NCBI RefSeq assembly: GCF_900460525.1
Contig: NZ_UHIY01000001.1
Location: 3,100,001-3,164,000 of the forward strand
From: Yersinia kristensenii
Lineage (GTDB): Bacteria > Pseudomonadota > Gammaproteobacteria > Enterobacterales > Enterobacteriaceae
Direction: 5' to 3'
DNA length: 64,000 nt
In this document: positions 21,047 through 30,479 of the stretch, piece by piece
How positions within the stretch are numbered: position 1 is the first letter of the stretch
Layout: every line of letters begins with the position of its first letter
Notes under the pieces: generated by a model
Databases searched by the model: none
What the model saw: the letters and a program-made list of their open reading frames with translations, nothing else
Told to the model about the DNA's origin: nothing
Position numbers and translations under genes: made by a program

Positions 21047-21720
21047 TATTAAGCTCCCATAAGCGCGACTGTAGGGTAAAGATTAGGGGATCATATCTTT
21101 AATAAATGAGATTCAAATCACACTTGGCGGTAGCTAATAAAAAAGTCACCTTTAACATACAGTTAAATAAAACTAATCATAAATAATGATATGTAAGGCT
21201 TATGATTTAAAACTTATTAATTAACCCTACTTACATTTAAGGTAATAAACCAGACTAAAAATAGGGATAAAAACTCAGATTGAGAATATGTTTGATGAAA
21301 ATACGTGAGGGTGATTAACAGTGAAACATATGGTTACCTCTGCTGCCTTTTTTAATACACGTTTTCGTTCGTTTTAACGTAAATAGGCAAATAGGTTAAT
21401 AAATAAACGATAAAAGGCACTTTTTAACATGGCATAAATATTCGTTAAAGCAATGTGGTTTCGGATAGTTACCTATAGAGGTGTCGAGTTATAAAGTGAC
21501 TTACCAGATCTTAATTCTGATGATTTGCTGTTATGACAGATTTATATCCTGCTATTTCGCTTTGGAAGTGCTTTTGTTCGAACCGATCTAAAAACACTAA
21601 GAATAGGGCCTATATCCTTAGTTTTTTAGCTATTTTTTTACTTTTAGCTGCTTTTTGAATACTGAGGTGGTTAAAAAACACACAAAAAAAGAGAGACTTC
21701 TCTACTTTATATTTTATTTT
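21047..21720. other. Upstream half of the uspC-flhDC intergenic region
   Basis: About 675 bp of very AT-rich DNA with T-runs near 21620-21660, the kind of sequence H-NS binds. One short frame near 21534 lacks a ribosome-binding site. I see no RNA gene or repeat. Confidence 0.4.
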
Positions 21721-21736
21721 TGTGATATTGATCACA
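21721..21736 (+). promoter_or_regulatory. CRP site of flhDC
   Basis: TGTGA-N6-TCACA, a perfect CRP consensus core. Its centre is about 72 bp upstream of the predicted flhDC transcription start, as in E. coli, where cAMP-CRP activates flhDC. Confidence 0.85.
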
Positions 21737-21764
21737 TTACATTTAAAATGAATCGCTAGTCACA

Positions 21765-21794
21765 TTGTATGTGCTAACGATTCGGGAGTAGAGT
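21765..21794 (+). promoter_or_regulatory. Predicted flhDC promoter
   Basis: TTGTAT, an 18-bp spacer and TAGAGT, giving a start near 21801. The hexamers are weak, as expected of an activator-dependent promoter. Placement is supported by the spacing to the CRP and RcsAB-type sites. The leader would be about 270 nt. Confidence 0.5.
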
Positions 21795-21804
21795 TGGGCC
21801 TGTT

Positions 21805-21818
21805 TAGGAATAATCCTA
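21805..21818 (+). promoter_or_regulatory. RcsAB box of flhDC
   Basis: TAGGAATAATCCTA, a perfect palindrome close to the RcsAB consensus TAAGAATATTCCTA, at about +5 to +18. In E. coli the Rcs phosphorelay represses flhDC through a site in the same place. Confidence 0.75.
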
Positions 21819-22070
21819 ATATTTTGTAAGAAAAGTTTCATGTCGAAGGTGCAATATCAGAGCAGTAAGCAACATAAAATCAAACTGTCAGGCAGACGGC
21901 ATGTTATTTCCTACAAAATGGTATTTTTGTCATGTAGTACCAATAGGTATCTATTACTTTTAGTTCTATAGGTTTTAATTAACTGTATAACGGGAAGGAT
22001 CCCAGGTCTTGGGTGAAGAATACTATCATCCAACTTATGTTTTAAAACATAATCAGTCGGGATGTATAAG

Positions 22071-22421
22071 ATGAGTACGTCTGAATTACTCAAACATATT
22101 TATGATATTAATTTGTCATATTTGCTTTTAGCACAACGGTTAATTAACGATGAGAAAGCCTCAGCGATGTTTCGCTTGGGTATTACGGATACGATGGCCG
22201 ATGCACTAGCACAGCTAACATTACCGCAGATGGTTAAATTAGCCGAGACAAACCAATTGGTCTGTCATTTCCGTTTCAGTGATCACAATACAATTCATCA
22301 TCTGACGAAAGAGTCTCGTGTGGATGATTTACAGCAAATCCATACAGGAATTTTATTGTCGAGTCATTTACTCCACGAGCTATCGTTAAAAGACGGTAGT
22401 GCATCTAAAAAAAGAGCATGA
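22071..22421 (+). CDS. flhD: Flagellar master regulator FlhD
   Basis: A 116-residue subunit of the FlhD4C2 activator, which switches on class 2 flagellar promoters. Near-identical to the E. coli protein over [20 protein letters not shown] and [19 protein letters not shown], with divergence only near the end. It ends in KKRA like E. coli FlhD. An in-frame ATG at 22062 would add three residues; neither start has a strong ribosome-binding site. Four bases before flhC. Confidence 0.97.
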   Translation: MSTSELLKHIYDINLSYLLLAQRLINDEKASAMFRLGITDTMADALAQLTLPQMVKLAETNQLVCHFRFSDHNTIHHLTKESRVDDLQQIHTGILLSSHLLHELSLKDGSASKKRA

Positions 22422-22424
22422 CTG

Positions 22425-23006
22425 ATGGCTGAGAAAAGTATTGTTCAGGAAGCCAAAGACATTCATTTAGCTATGGAGTTAATAACTTTAGGCGCGCGTT
22501 TACAGATGTTAGAAAGTGAAACGCAACTCAGCCGAGGGCGTTTAATTAAGCTTTATAAAGAGCTGAGAGGCAGTCCTCCGCCTAAAGGTATGTTACCGTT
22601 TTCGACCGATTGGTTTATGACTTGGGAACAGAATATCCATTCATCGATGTTTTATAACGCTTATAGCTTCTTGCTAAAAAGTGGGCAATGCACCGGTGTT
22701 GAAGCCGTCATTAAGGCTTATCGTCTTTATCTCGAACAGTGCCCGGATCAGTCCGGAATACCGCCATTATTGGCACTAACTCGGGCCTGGACTTTGGTTC
22801 GGTTCGTTGATAGTGGCATGTTGCAACTTTCTGGCTGTAACTGCTGTGGTGGAACTTTTATCACCCATGCGCATCAACCACGAAACAGCTTTGTTTGCAG
22901 TCTCTGCCAGCCACCTTCCCGCGCAGTAAAAAAACGTAAACTTTCTCCGCAATCTGCCGATATAACTTCACAACTGCTGGATGAGCAGGTTAGACGCGCA
23001 GTTTGA
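22425..23006 (+). CDS. flhC: Flagellar master regulator FlhC
   Basis: A 193-residue DNA-binding partner of FlhD. The zinc site is visible as C138, C141, C158 and C161 (SGCNCCGG and FVCSLCQPP). The central region [21 protein letters not shown] is split but clearly FlhC. It is translationally close to flhD, with a 3-bp gap. The C-terminal tail after residue 170 is variable in the family. Confidence 0.97.
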   Translation: MAEKSIVQEAKDIHLAMELITLGARLQMLESETQLSRGRLIKLYKELRGSPPPKGMLPFSTDWFMTWEQNIHSSMFYNAYSFLLKSGQCTGVEAVIKAYRLYLEQCPDQSGIPPLLALTRAWTLVRFVDSGMLQLSGCNCCGGTFITHAHQPRNSFVCSLCQPPSRAVKKRKLSPQSADITSQLLDEQVRRAV

Positions 23007-23031
23007 GTTTCTTTGAGTTGTCAGGATTTTG

Positions 23032-23067
23032 GGTGACAGCAGCGGTATGGATACCGTCCCTGTCGCC
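23032..23067 (+). other. Intercistronic hairpin between flhC and motA
   Basis: A two-part stem: GGTGACAG with CTGTCGCC (one wobble) enclosing CGGTAT-GG-ATACCG. No U-run follows. It may protect the flhC 3' end or attenuate read-through into motA. Confidence 0.45.
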
Positions 23068-23143
23068 TGTTAATGGCAACTTATAGCACTCAAAGGGTGC
23101 TAACGCCTCACCTTCCACCCACACACTTTGCTAAGGATATCGC

Positions 23144-24031
23144 GTGTTAGTTATTTTGGGTTATATCGTGGTCTTAGGGGCGGTTTTTGGCGGCTACATC
23201 ATTGTCGGTGGTCACCTAGGCGCATTATATCAACCCGCTGAGTTTTTAATTATCGGCGGAGCGGGTATTGGTGCGTTTATTGTGGGCAACAATGGTAAAG
23301 CGATAAAAGCTACGCTGAAGGTAATGCCAAAACTGATGCGCCGTTCTAAATATAACAAAGTCCTCTATATGGATTTAATGGCGCTGCTGTACCGCTTATT
23401 AGCTAAATCTCGCCAACAGGGAATGCTTTCACTAGAGCGAGATATAGAAAGTCCCTTGGAAAGTGAAATTTTCTCTAATTATCCAAGGATTTTGGCCGAT
23501 AAGTTGTTGGTGGAGTTTATTACCGACTATTTGCGGTTAATTGTCAGTGGGAACATGAATGCTTTTGAAATCGAAGCATTGATGGATGAAGAGATAGAAA
23601 CTCACGAACAAGAATGCGAAATCCCTGCTGGTAGTTTGGCGATGGTCGGGGATTCTTTACCTGCATTCGGTATTGTTGCTGCAGTGATGGGGGTGGTGCA
23701 TGCCTTGGCATCCGCAGACCGGCCTGCTGCAGAACTCGGGGCGTTAATTGCCCATGCAATGGTAGGGACATTCCTGGGTATTTTGTTGGCGTATGGATTT
23801 ATTTCGCCATTGGCGACATTGCTACGTCAACAGAGCGCAGAAACCAACAAAATGATGCAGTGCATCAAGGTGACTTTGCTTTCCAGTCTGAATGGATATG
23901 CACCGCAAATTGCTGTGGAATTTGGTCGTAAAACACTCTACACCACGGAACGGCCATCGTTCATTGAGCTGGAAGAGCATGTGCGCAGGGTGAAAGCACC
24001 AGCACAGCAAGCGACAGAAGAGGACGCATGA
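23144..24031 (+). CDS. motA: Flagellar motor stator protein MotA
   Basis: A 295-residue inner membrane proton-channel subunit of the stator, same length as E. coli MotA. Four membrane segments are present: the start ([19 protein letters not shown]), a second near 34-50, and a pair at about 170-220 with [15 protein letters not shown] and [15 protein letters not shown]. The cytoplasmic loop includes the rotor-contact region around RRSKYNK. Starts at GTG 23144 with AAGGAT upstream. Overlaps motB by 4 bp. Confidence 0.97.
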   Translation: MLVILGYIVVLGAVFGGYIIVGGHLGALYQPAEFLIIGGAGIGAFIVGNNGKAIKATLKVMPKLMRRSKYNKVLYMDLMALLYRLLAKSRQQGMLSLERDIESPLESEIFSNYPRILADKLLVEFITDYLRLIVSGNMNAFEIEALMDEEIETHEQECEIPAGSLAMVGDSLPAFGIVAAVMGVVHALASADRPAAELGALIAHAMVGTFLGILLAYGFISPLATLLRQQSAETNKMMQCIKVTLLSSLNGYAPQIAVEFGRKTLYTTERPSFIELEEHVRRVKAPAQQATEEDA

Positions 24032-25266
24032 AGCATCAGAACCACCCCGTTATTCTGGTCAAAAAGCGCAAAGCCAAACATGCCCAAGCTCATCATGGCG
24101 GATCATGGAAAATTGCTTATGCGGACTTTATGACAGCAATGATGGCCTTCTTTCTGGTGATGTGGTTGCTGTCGGTTTCCAGCCCGCAAGAGCTGACACA
24201 AATTGCAGAGTATTTTCGTACGCCATTGAAAGTCGCACTGACCCATGGTGAGAAAAGCAGTGATAGCACCAGTCCGATTCCTGGCGGTGGTGATGATCCA
24301 ACTCAACAAGTGGGCGAAGTGCGTAAGCACATTGATTCCGAAGAGAGTCGCAAAGAAGAATATCGGCTGAACAAATTACGGGAAAAACTGGATCAATTAA
24401 TTGAATCTGACCCGAGGCTGAGAGCTTTGCGGCCACATCTGTTGATCAACATGATGGATGAAGGGCTGAGAATTCAGATTATTGATAGTCAAAACCGCCC
24501 TATGTTCAAGATGGGAAGCGCCCAAGTTGAGCCGTATATGCGCGATATTTTACGTGCTATAGCGCCAATTTTGAATGACATTCCCAACAAGATCAGTTTG
24601 TCCGGTCACACCGATGACCTACCTTATGCCTCGGGCGAACGGGGCTACAGTAACTGGGAGCTGTCGGCCGATCGTGCCAATGCCTCGCGGCGTGAATTAC
24701 TGGCTGGGGGACTGGATGAAGGCAAAGTATTACGCGTGGTGGGCATGGCGTCGACGATGCGCCTAAAAGAGCAGGCATCAGATGACCCGGTGAACCGCCG
24801 TATCAGTATCTTGGTGCTGAATAAGCAAACCCAACATGATATTGAGCACGAGAACTTAGATAGCAGGGCGCTTGATATAGAAAAGGCCGAAAGCTTAAAA
24901 CAGATTGATTCCACTGGCACGACGCCTGCAGTGACTGCGCCTAATACGGCTGCGATACCACCAGCGGCCACGGGGGCGGCGCTATCTGCTGAACAATCTG
25001 GCACCACAGGAAAAGCAGCAGTCGCGGTTTCGACGATAAGTGTTTCAACCAGCACGATTTCGACAAACACGGTTTCGACAACAACCGCTTTGCCACCGAC
25101 AACTGCTGAGCCGGTGAAAGCGCAAGTTCCGCCAGCAACAGCATCACAAACACAACAATCGAGCACGGAGAACGTTACTCGAGTTGCCCGCGGGCCAACG
25201 ACATCGTTGCCAGCGGCACCTGCAAGTAATGCACCGGTCTCTCCGACAAGCCGCGACGCACAGTAG
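24028..25266 (+). CDS. motB: Flagellar motor stator protein MotB, extended C-terminus
   Basis: A 412-residue stator subunit with one membrane segment near residues 29-50 carrying the proton-binding aspartate D33 ([10 protein letters not shown]). Then come the plug and an OmpA-like peptidoglycan-binding domain ([33 protein letters not shown]). E. coli MotB has 308 residues; here residues ~275-412 form an extra Ala/Thr/Ser/Pro-rich tail without recognisable domains. The stop codon overlaps the ribosome-binding site of cheA. Confidence 0.95.
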   Translation: MKHQNHPVILVKKRKAKHAQAHHGGSWKIAYADFMTAMMAFFLVMWLLSVSSPQELTQIAEYFRTPLKVALTHGEKSSDSTSPIPGGGDDPTQQVGEVRKHIDSEESRKEEYRLNKLREKLDQLIESDPRLRALRPHLLINMMDEGLRIQIIDSQNRPMFKMGSAQVEPYMRDILRAIAPILNDIPNKISLSGHTDDLPYASGERGYSNWELSADRANASRRELLAGGLDEGKVLRVVGMASTMRLKEQASDDPVNRRISILVLNKQTQHDIEHENLDSRALDIEKAESLKQIDSTGTTPAVTAPNTAAIPPAATGAALSAEQSGTTGKAAVAVSTISVSTSTISTNTVSTTTALPPTTAEPVKAQVPPATASQTQQSSTENVTRVARGPTTSLPAAPASNAPVSPTSRDAQ

Positions 25267-25276
25267 AGGTGACACC

Positions 25277-27325
25277 GTGAGCATGGATATTACTGCGTTT
25301 TATCAGACTTTCTTTGATGAAGCAGATGAACTGCTGGCAGACATGGAACAGCACTTACTCTTGCTGGACCCGTTGGCACCAGATAATGAACAACTTAATG
25401 CTATTTTCCGTGCTGCTCACTCGATCAAGGGCGGTGCCGCAACATTTGGTTTTTCGGTATTACAAGAGACAACCCATCTGTTGGAAAACCTGTTGGATGG
25501 TGCCCGTCGCGATGAAATGCGTTTGAGCACTGATATCATCAACCTGTTTTTGGAAACGAAAGATATTATGCAGGAACAGTTGGACGCCTACAAAACCTCT
25601 CAAGAACCTAATGCGGAAAGCTTTGAGTATATTTGTCATGCATTACGCCAACTGGCACTCGAAGCTTTAGAACAGCAAACCACTCATCAGGTTGCGACAG
25701 CGGATCACGCAGCGACCCCAAGCACTGAAACCAAGGCCAACAGTAAGTCTCCGGCGTTGGTTCAGGGGGGGATGCGCATTCGACTGTCGGGTTTGAAAGA
25801 ACAAGAAATCCCGCTGATGCTGGAAGAACTGGGCAATCTTGGCGATGTCAAAGATGCCCACCAAGAGACAGATAGCCTTGAGGCGACCCTGATTACGTCG
25901 GTCAGCGAAGATGATATCAGCGCCGTGCTGTGTTTTGTGTTGGAGCCAGAGCAGATTAGCTTTGTGCAGGCCGAGCCAGCGCAAGAGCCAGTGGTTGAGG
26001 CGGCGGTCGTCGCACCGGTTGTGGCGCAAGTGCCGCCCGTTGCCCCCGCCACGATTGCAGAAGTCAGCAATACTCCTAAAGTTGAAACTCCCAGCGCCGA
26101 GCATGTAAAACCTAAAGCGAAAGCCAGTGAATCAACCAGCATCCGCGTAGCGGTTGAGAAAGTTGACCAACTGATTAACCTGGTGGGCGAACTGGTTATC
26201 ACTCAATCTATGCTGGCCCAGCGCTCTAGTACCTTAGACCCGGTGATTAACGGCGATTTGCTCAATAGCATGGGGCAGTTGGAACGTAATGCCCGTGACT
26301 TGCAAGAGTCAGTGATGTCGATTCGTATGATGCCGATGGAATATGTCTTCAGCCGCTTCCCACGGTTGGTGCGCGATTTAGCCAGTAAACTGAATAAGCA
26401 AGTTGAGCTCACCCTGCTGGGCAGTTCGACTGAACTGGATAAAAGTCTGATTGAACGCATTATTGATCCGTTAACCCATCTGGTGCGAAACAGTTTGGAC
26501 CACGGTATTGAGGACCCTGCAACACGCATCGCGGCGGGTAAAGCCCCGGTCGGCAATCTGACACTGTCCGCAGAACATCAAGGCGGCAATATTTGCATTG
26601 AAGTTCTTGATGATGGCGCAGGGCTTAACCGACAGAAAATTCTGGCAAAAGCTCAATCGCAAGGTATGGCTGTTAATGAGCATATGAGTGATGAAGATGT
26701 CGGGATGCTGATTTTTGCCCCTGGATTCTCAACGGCTGAGCAGGTGACGGACGTGTCCGGTCGTGGTGTTGGCATGGATGTGGTTAAGCGAAATATTCAG
26801 GAAATGGGCGGCCATGTGCAAGTCAGTTTCCAGGCCGGCAAAGGTACCTCTATCCGTATCTTGCTGCCATTGACGCTGGCTATCCTTGATGGCATGTCTG
26901 TCAAAGTCAGTGATGAAGTGTTTATTTTGCCATTGAATGCCGTAATGGAGTCATTGCAACCATTGGCTGAGGATTTACATCCACTGGCTGGCGGTGAGCG
27001 CGTATTGCAAGTCCGCGGTGAGTATTTGCCATTGGTTGAGCTGTTCCGTGTATTTGATGTTGAAAATGCAAAAACTGAAGCCACACAAGGCATTGTTGTG
27101 ATTCTGCAAAGTGCCGGTCGCCGTTATGCCCTGCTGGTAGACCAATTGATAGGCCAGCATCAGGTGGTGGTGAAGAATCTGGAAAGTAATTATCGGAAGG
27201 TTCCCGGTATTTCTGCCGCCACTATATTGGGTGATGGCAGTGTGGCACTCATTGTGGATGTGTCGGCATTGCAGGCCTTAAACCGGGAAAAACGTGTTAC
27301 GGCTGATGATGTCGCCGTCGCGTAA
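25277..27325 (+). CDS. cheA: Chemotaxis histidine kinase CheA
   Basis: A 682-residue kinase phosphorylating CheY and CheB. Domains: P1 with phosphorylated H48 (AAHSIKGGA), a P2 CheY/CheB-binding domain near 155-230, an Ala/Val/Pro-rich linker, P3 dimerisation (MLAQRSSTLDP), P4 kinase with N box NSLDHGIE, G1 DDGAGLN and G2 GRGVGMD, and P5 CheW-like regulatory domain. Start: GTG at 25277 with AGAGGTGA upstream, followed by SMDI as in E. coli; the frame is open further upstream inside motB but without a better start. Confidence 0.96.
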   Translation: MSMDITAFYQTFFDEADELLADMEQHLLLLDPLAPDNEQLNAIFRAAHSIKGGAATFGFSVLQETTHLLENLLDGARRDEMRLSTDIINLFLETKDIMQEQLDAYKTSQEPNAESFEYICHALRQLALEALEQQTTHQVATADHAATPSTETKANSKSPALVQGGMRIRLSGLKEQEIPLMLEELGNLGDVKDAHQETDSLEATLITSVSEDDISAVLCFVLEPEQISFVQAEPAQEPVVEAAVVAPVVAQVPPVAPATIAEVSNTPKVETPSAEHVKPKAKASESTSIRVAVEKVDQLINLVGELVITQSMLAQRSSTLDPVINGDLLNSMGQLERNARDLQESVMSIRMMPMEYVFSRFPRLVRDLASKLNKQVELTLLGSSTELDKSLIERIIDPLTHLVRNSLDHGIEDPATRIAAGKAPVGNLTLSAEHQGGNICIEVLDDGAGLNRQKILAKAQSQGMAVNEHMSDEDVGMLIFAPGFSTAEQVTDVSGRGVGMDVVKRNIQEMGGHVQVSFQAGKGTSIRILLPLTLAILDGMSVKVSDEVFILPLNAVMESLQPLAEDLHPLAGGERVLQVRGEYLPLVELFRVFDVENAKTEATQGIVVILQSAGRRYALLVDQLIGQHQVVVKNLESNYRKVPGISAATILGDGSVALIVDVSALQALNREKRVTADDVAVA

Positions 27326-27375
27326 TAAAGCCTTGAAAAAACATAAATTCAACCTACTGATTGAAGGGTAAAAAC

Positions 27376-27873
27376 ATGGCAGGACTAGCAACCGTCACGA
27401 AGCTGGCAGGCGAAACGGTAGGACAGGAGTTCCTGATTTTTACGCTGGGTGCTGAAGAGTACGGCATTGATATTCTGAAAGTCCAAGAGATCCGCGGTTA
27501 TGATCAAGTGACCCGCATCGCTAACACCCCGGCTTTCATTAAAGGTGTCACTAACTTACGCGGCGTTATTGTTCCTATTATTGATTTACGGGTTAAATTT
27601 GCCCAACAGGGTGTCAGCTATAACGAAAATACCGTGGTGATCGTGCTGAATTTTGGTCAGCGAGTCGTCGGTATTGTGGTTGATGGCGTATCTGACGTGT
27701 TGTCATTGACCGCGGAGCAAATCCGCCCAGCTCCTGAATTCGCTGTGACGCTGGCGACTGAGTATCTGACCGGTTTAGGTTCACTGGGTGAGCGGATGCT
27801 GATTTTGGTTGATATTGAGAAGTTGCTAAGCAGTGAAGAGATGTCATTGCTTGATTCAGTGGCGAAAGGGTAA
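27376..27873 (+). CDS. cheW: Chemotaxis coupling protein CheW
   Basis: A 165-residue adaptor linking receptors to CheA. The two-barrel SH3-like fold is shown by [39 protein letters not shown] and [11 protein letters not shown]. The ATG at 27376 follows GAAGGG; a TTG at 27361 overlaps that site and is rejected. It is the last gene of motAB-cheAW. A hairpin follows, then the convergent sulfur operon. Confidence 0.96.
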   Translation: MAGLATVTKLAGETVGQEFLIFTLGAEEYGIDILKVQEIRGYDQVTRIANTPAFIKGVTNLRGVIVPIIDLRVKFAQQGVSYNENTVVIVLNFGQRVVGIVVDGVSDVLSLTAEQIRPAPEFAVTLATEYLTGLGSLGERMLILVDIEKLLSSEEMSLLDSVAKG

Positions 27874-27899
27874 GTTGTTACTGCTTATTCATTCGATTG

Positions 27900-27926
27900 G
27901 CAGAGTAGCTATTACGGCTACTCTGC
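27900..27926. terminator. Hairpin between convergent cheW and the desulfurase gene
   Basis: A perfect 10-bp stem (GCAGAGTAGC with GCTACTCTGC) and a 7-base loop, followed on the plus strand by GTATTCATTT. It separates the motility and sulfur operons. Confidence 0.65.
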
Positions 27927-27982
27927 GTATTCATTTATATCAGCACCGATAATTCTGCTAACTCTCTTTTTCGCTAATTCAC

Positions 27983-29476
27983 TTAACGAGAGCGCACCAG
28001 TTCGGCCACTTTTTCCGCAAGGAAATCAATCTCCTGCGGAGTATTATAAAATGCAAGAGAAGGGCGGACGGTACTTTCATAACCAAAGTGGCGCAAGATA
28101 GGTTGAGCGCAATGGTGCCCGGAACGTACTGCAATACCTTGCTGGCTGAGATAACGGCCAACCGCTTCATTTTCAAACCCTTCCAATACAAACGATAACA
28201 CACTGGTTTTCTGTGCTGCGGTGCCAATCAGCCGTAATCCGGGGATCTGCGACAATTTATCAATGCCATATTCGAGCAACACATGTTCGTACTGCTCGAT
28301 ATTTTCAATTCCCAGAGATGTTACATAATCAATGGCCGCCCCAAGCCCCACCGCATCGGCAATATTACCGGTTCCTGCTTCGAATTTATTCGGCGCGGGT
28401 TGGTAACGGGTCAACTCAAAAGTGACATCGGCAATCATGTTACCACCGCCCTGATAAGGGTTGGCGTCGTCCAGCACTTCTTGTTTGCCGTACACCACGC
28501 CGATACCGGTGGGGCCGAACACTTTATGTCCTGAAAACACAAAGAAATCAGCATCTAACAAGGTCACATTAACCGGAATGTGAGAAATAGACTGAGCGCC
28601 ATCGATAGCAATTTTCACCCCAAAACTGTGTGCGATGGCCACCAACTCATGAATAGGTGTCACTGTTCCCAATGCATTGGACACATGAGTGGCTGAAACA
28701 AAACGGGTTTTGTCGTTAAACAGCCGGACATATTCCTCAATGATTAATTGCCCATGTTCATCCACCGGTACAACGCGAATGACCGCACCGGTTTCTTGTG
28801 CAATCAATTGCCAGGGCACGATATTCGCGTGATGCTCCAACAGCGTCAGGATAATCTCATCACCCGGCTTCAGCCGTGGTTTCACGTAGCTTTGTGCAAT
28901 CAGATTCAGCCCTTCCGTGGTGCCTCGAACGAATATAATATTATCCGCACTGGGTGCTCCGATGAAACGCGCGACTTTACCCCGCGCGGCTTCATAGGCA
29001 TCGGTAGAACGCGCCGCCAGCGTGTGTGCAGCACGGTGAATATTCGAGTTTTCATGCAGATAATAATGGCTGATTCGCTCGATGACCTGCTTTGGGCGCT
29101 GCGTGGTTGCGGCATTATCCAGCCAAACCAATGGCTTACCATCGACTAATTCCGCAAGGATAGGAAAATCAGCCCGAATGCGCTCCACAGGAACTTGGCC
29201 CACTCGTGCCAGTGGGGCCGGTGTCCCATAGTCATAGTGTGAAGCATGAGGTCGGGAAAGCGCCCCCTGCACTGCGGGGGTATTCTCCTGCCCATAAGGA
29301 ACAACTTTGGGCAAATAGGCCGGATCAGTCGGCCCTTGAGCGGGCGCGCCTGCGCCGAGTAGCGCGAGCAGATCGCGCTCATCCGGTAGCCCGTAATCGC
29401 GCGCAGAAAACAGCCCCTCTTGGGAGGGCGGCCACGCCCCGGACAAGCCGGTAAGTGAGTGCTTATTCGTAGTCAT
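27983..29476 (-). CDS. Cysteine desulfurase, SufS type, with encapsulin-targeting N-terminal extension
   Basis: A 497-residue PLP enzyme that moves sulfur from cysteine to a protein persulfide. The catalytic part, from about residue 97 (VERIRADFP), is a group II (SufS-like) desulfurase: WLDNAATTQRP at 118-128, EHHAN at 214-218, PLP lysine K318 in FSGHKVFGP, and catalytic C456 in RSGHHCAQP. The first ~96 residues are an Ala/Gly/Pro-rich, probably disordered extension absent from SufS. Such extensions act as cargo-loading domains for Family 2A encapsulins, and the shell gene lies immediately upstream, overlapping by 14 bp. Start: ATG at 29476 with AGGTGA five bases upstream. Last gene of a seven-gene operon. 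Confidence 0.93.
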   Translation of the reverse strand: MTTNKHSLTGLSGAWPPSQEGLFSARDYGLPDERDLLALLGAGAPAQGPTDPAYLPKVVPYGQENTPAVQGALSRPHASHYDYGTPAPLARVGQVPVERIRADFPILAELVDGKPLVWLDNAATTQRPKQVIERISHYYLHENSNIHRAAHTLAARSTDAYEAARGKVARFIGAPSADNIIFVRGTTEGLNLIAQSYVKPRLKPGDEIILTLLEHHANIVPWQLIAQETGAVIRVVPVDEHGQLIIEEYVRLFNDKTRFVSATHVSNALGTVTPIHELVAIAHSFGVKIAIDGAQSISHIPVNVTLLDADFFVFSGHKVFGPTGIGVVYGKQEVLDDANPYQGGGNMIADVTFELTRYQPAPNKFEAGTGNIADAVGLGAAIDYVTSLGIENIEQYEHVLLEYGIDKLSQIPGLRLIGTAAQKTSVLSFVLEGFENEAVGRYLSQQGIAVRSGHHCAQPILRHFGYESTVRPSLAFYNTPQEIDFLAEKVAELVRSR

Positions 29477-30407
29477 AATATTCACCTACTTCAACGTCTT
29501 CCAACACCGCGATAGCATCATCGGCCAGAATGGCGGCGGAGCAATAGAGTGAAAGCAGGTAAGAAGCGACACCATTGTCATCAATCCCACGGAAGCGGAC
29601 GGACAAACCGCGAGATTGTTCATTCGGTAAACCCGATTGATACAGACCCAACACTCCGCGCTTAGCTTCGCCGGAGCGAACCAGTAGGATATTGGTTTTA
29701 CCACCTTTGCTTTTCGGGTTTTTCAATCCATCGACGAAAAGTTTGTCGCTAGGAATCAATGGGATGCCCCGCCACAGGATAAAATTGCCCCCTTGCAGAT
29801 TGACTGTCACCGGGGGAACACCGCGCCGAGTCGCCTCGCGCTGAAATGCCGCAATAGCACGGGGGTGCGCGAGGAAAAAGGACGGCTCTTTCCACACTTT
29901 AGAAATCAACTCATCCAAATCGTCTGGGGTCGGGCGGCCATTGCGCGTCTGAATGCGTTGGGCGTCAGTGATATTTTTAAGTAAACCGTATTCATCATTA
30001 TTGATTAATTGGCTTTCCTGACGTTCTCGCAAACTTTCAATCGCCAGCGCGATTTGCTCTGATGCCTGGTCAAAGGGAGATCTGTAAATATCGGCGATTT
30101 TGGTATCCACATTGACAATGGTCGCAATAGAATCCAACTGATACTCTCGCGGTTGTGTCTGGTATTCAATATAGCCCTTAGGGATTTCGACGCGCGACGG
30201 GTCTTGGCTGCATAAAGCATCCAGCGGCGTATCCCCCTCAACCACTTTGTTAACCCGATAAATGCCCGATTCCAGCCCTTTGTAGTCGAGAAAACGGCTG
30301 ACCCAGCGCGGCGTAATCGCGCCAAACTGTGGTGCAGTTTTAGTTACGTTGGCCAACTGATAGGCTGCTTCACGTCCCAATGCATTAATTACATTTTTTT
30401 CTGCCAT
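29463..30407 (-). CDS. Family 2A encapsulin shell protein
   Basis: A 314-residue protein of the SrpI-like Family 2A encapsulins, HK97-fold shells that package cysteine desulfurase. Recognised from overall sequence style (VNALGREAAYQLANVTKT-like start, RWVSRFLDYKGLESGIYRVN, FFLAHPRAIAAFQREATRRG, LVRSGEAKRGVLGLYQSGLP), a typical length, and the adjacent desulfurase. It has no cNMP-binding insertion, which separates it from Family 2B. AAGGAAA precedes the ATG. Family 2A shells have been shown in other bacteria to load desulfurase and hold sulfur; this one is inferred to do so. It sits 72 bp downstream of the E1-rhodanese gene. Confidence 0.9.
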   Translation of the reverse strand: MAEKNVINALGREAAYQLANVTKTAPQFGAITPRWVSRFLDYKGLESGIYRVNKVVEGDTPLDALCSQDPSRVEIPKGYIEYQTQPREYQLDSIATIVNVDTKIADIYRSPFDQASEQIALAIESLRERQESQLINNDEYGLLKNITDAQRIQTRNGRPTPDDLDELISKVWKEPSFFLAHPRAIAAFQREATRRGVPPVTVNLQGGNFILWRGIPLIPSDKLFVDGLKNPKSKGGKTNILLVRSGEAKRGVLGLYQSGLPNEQSRGLSVRFRGIDDNGVASYLLSLYCSAAILADDAIAVLEDVEVGEYYDYE

Positions 30408-30479
30408 GATATTTTCCTTTATTTTTCAATAGATAAATGGTTTTTATGTCGGTCAACGTTGTCAGTGCTGCTGTTATTG

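Noticed and set aside
21534..21660. 41-residue frame with hydrophobic end in the flhDC upstream region
   Set aside because: No ribosome-binding site and very AT-rich sequence where such frames arise by chance.
24645..25166. 173-residue open frame antisense to the motB tail
   Set aside because: Val/Ala/Ser-rich mirror of the low-complexity tail; no ribosome-binding site.
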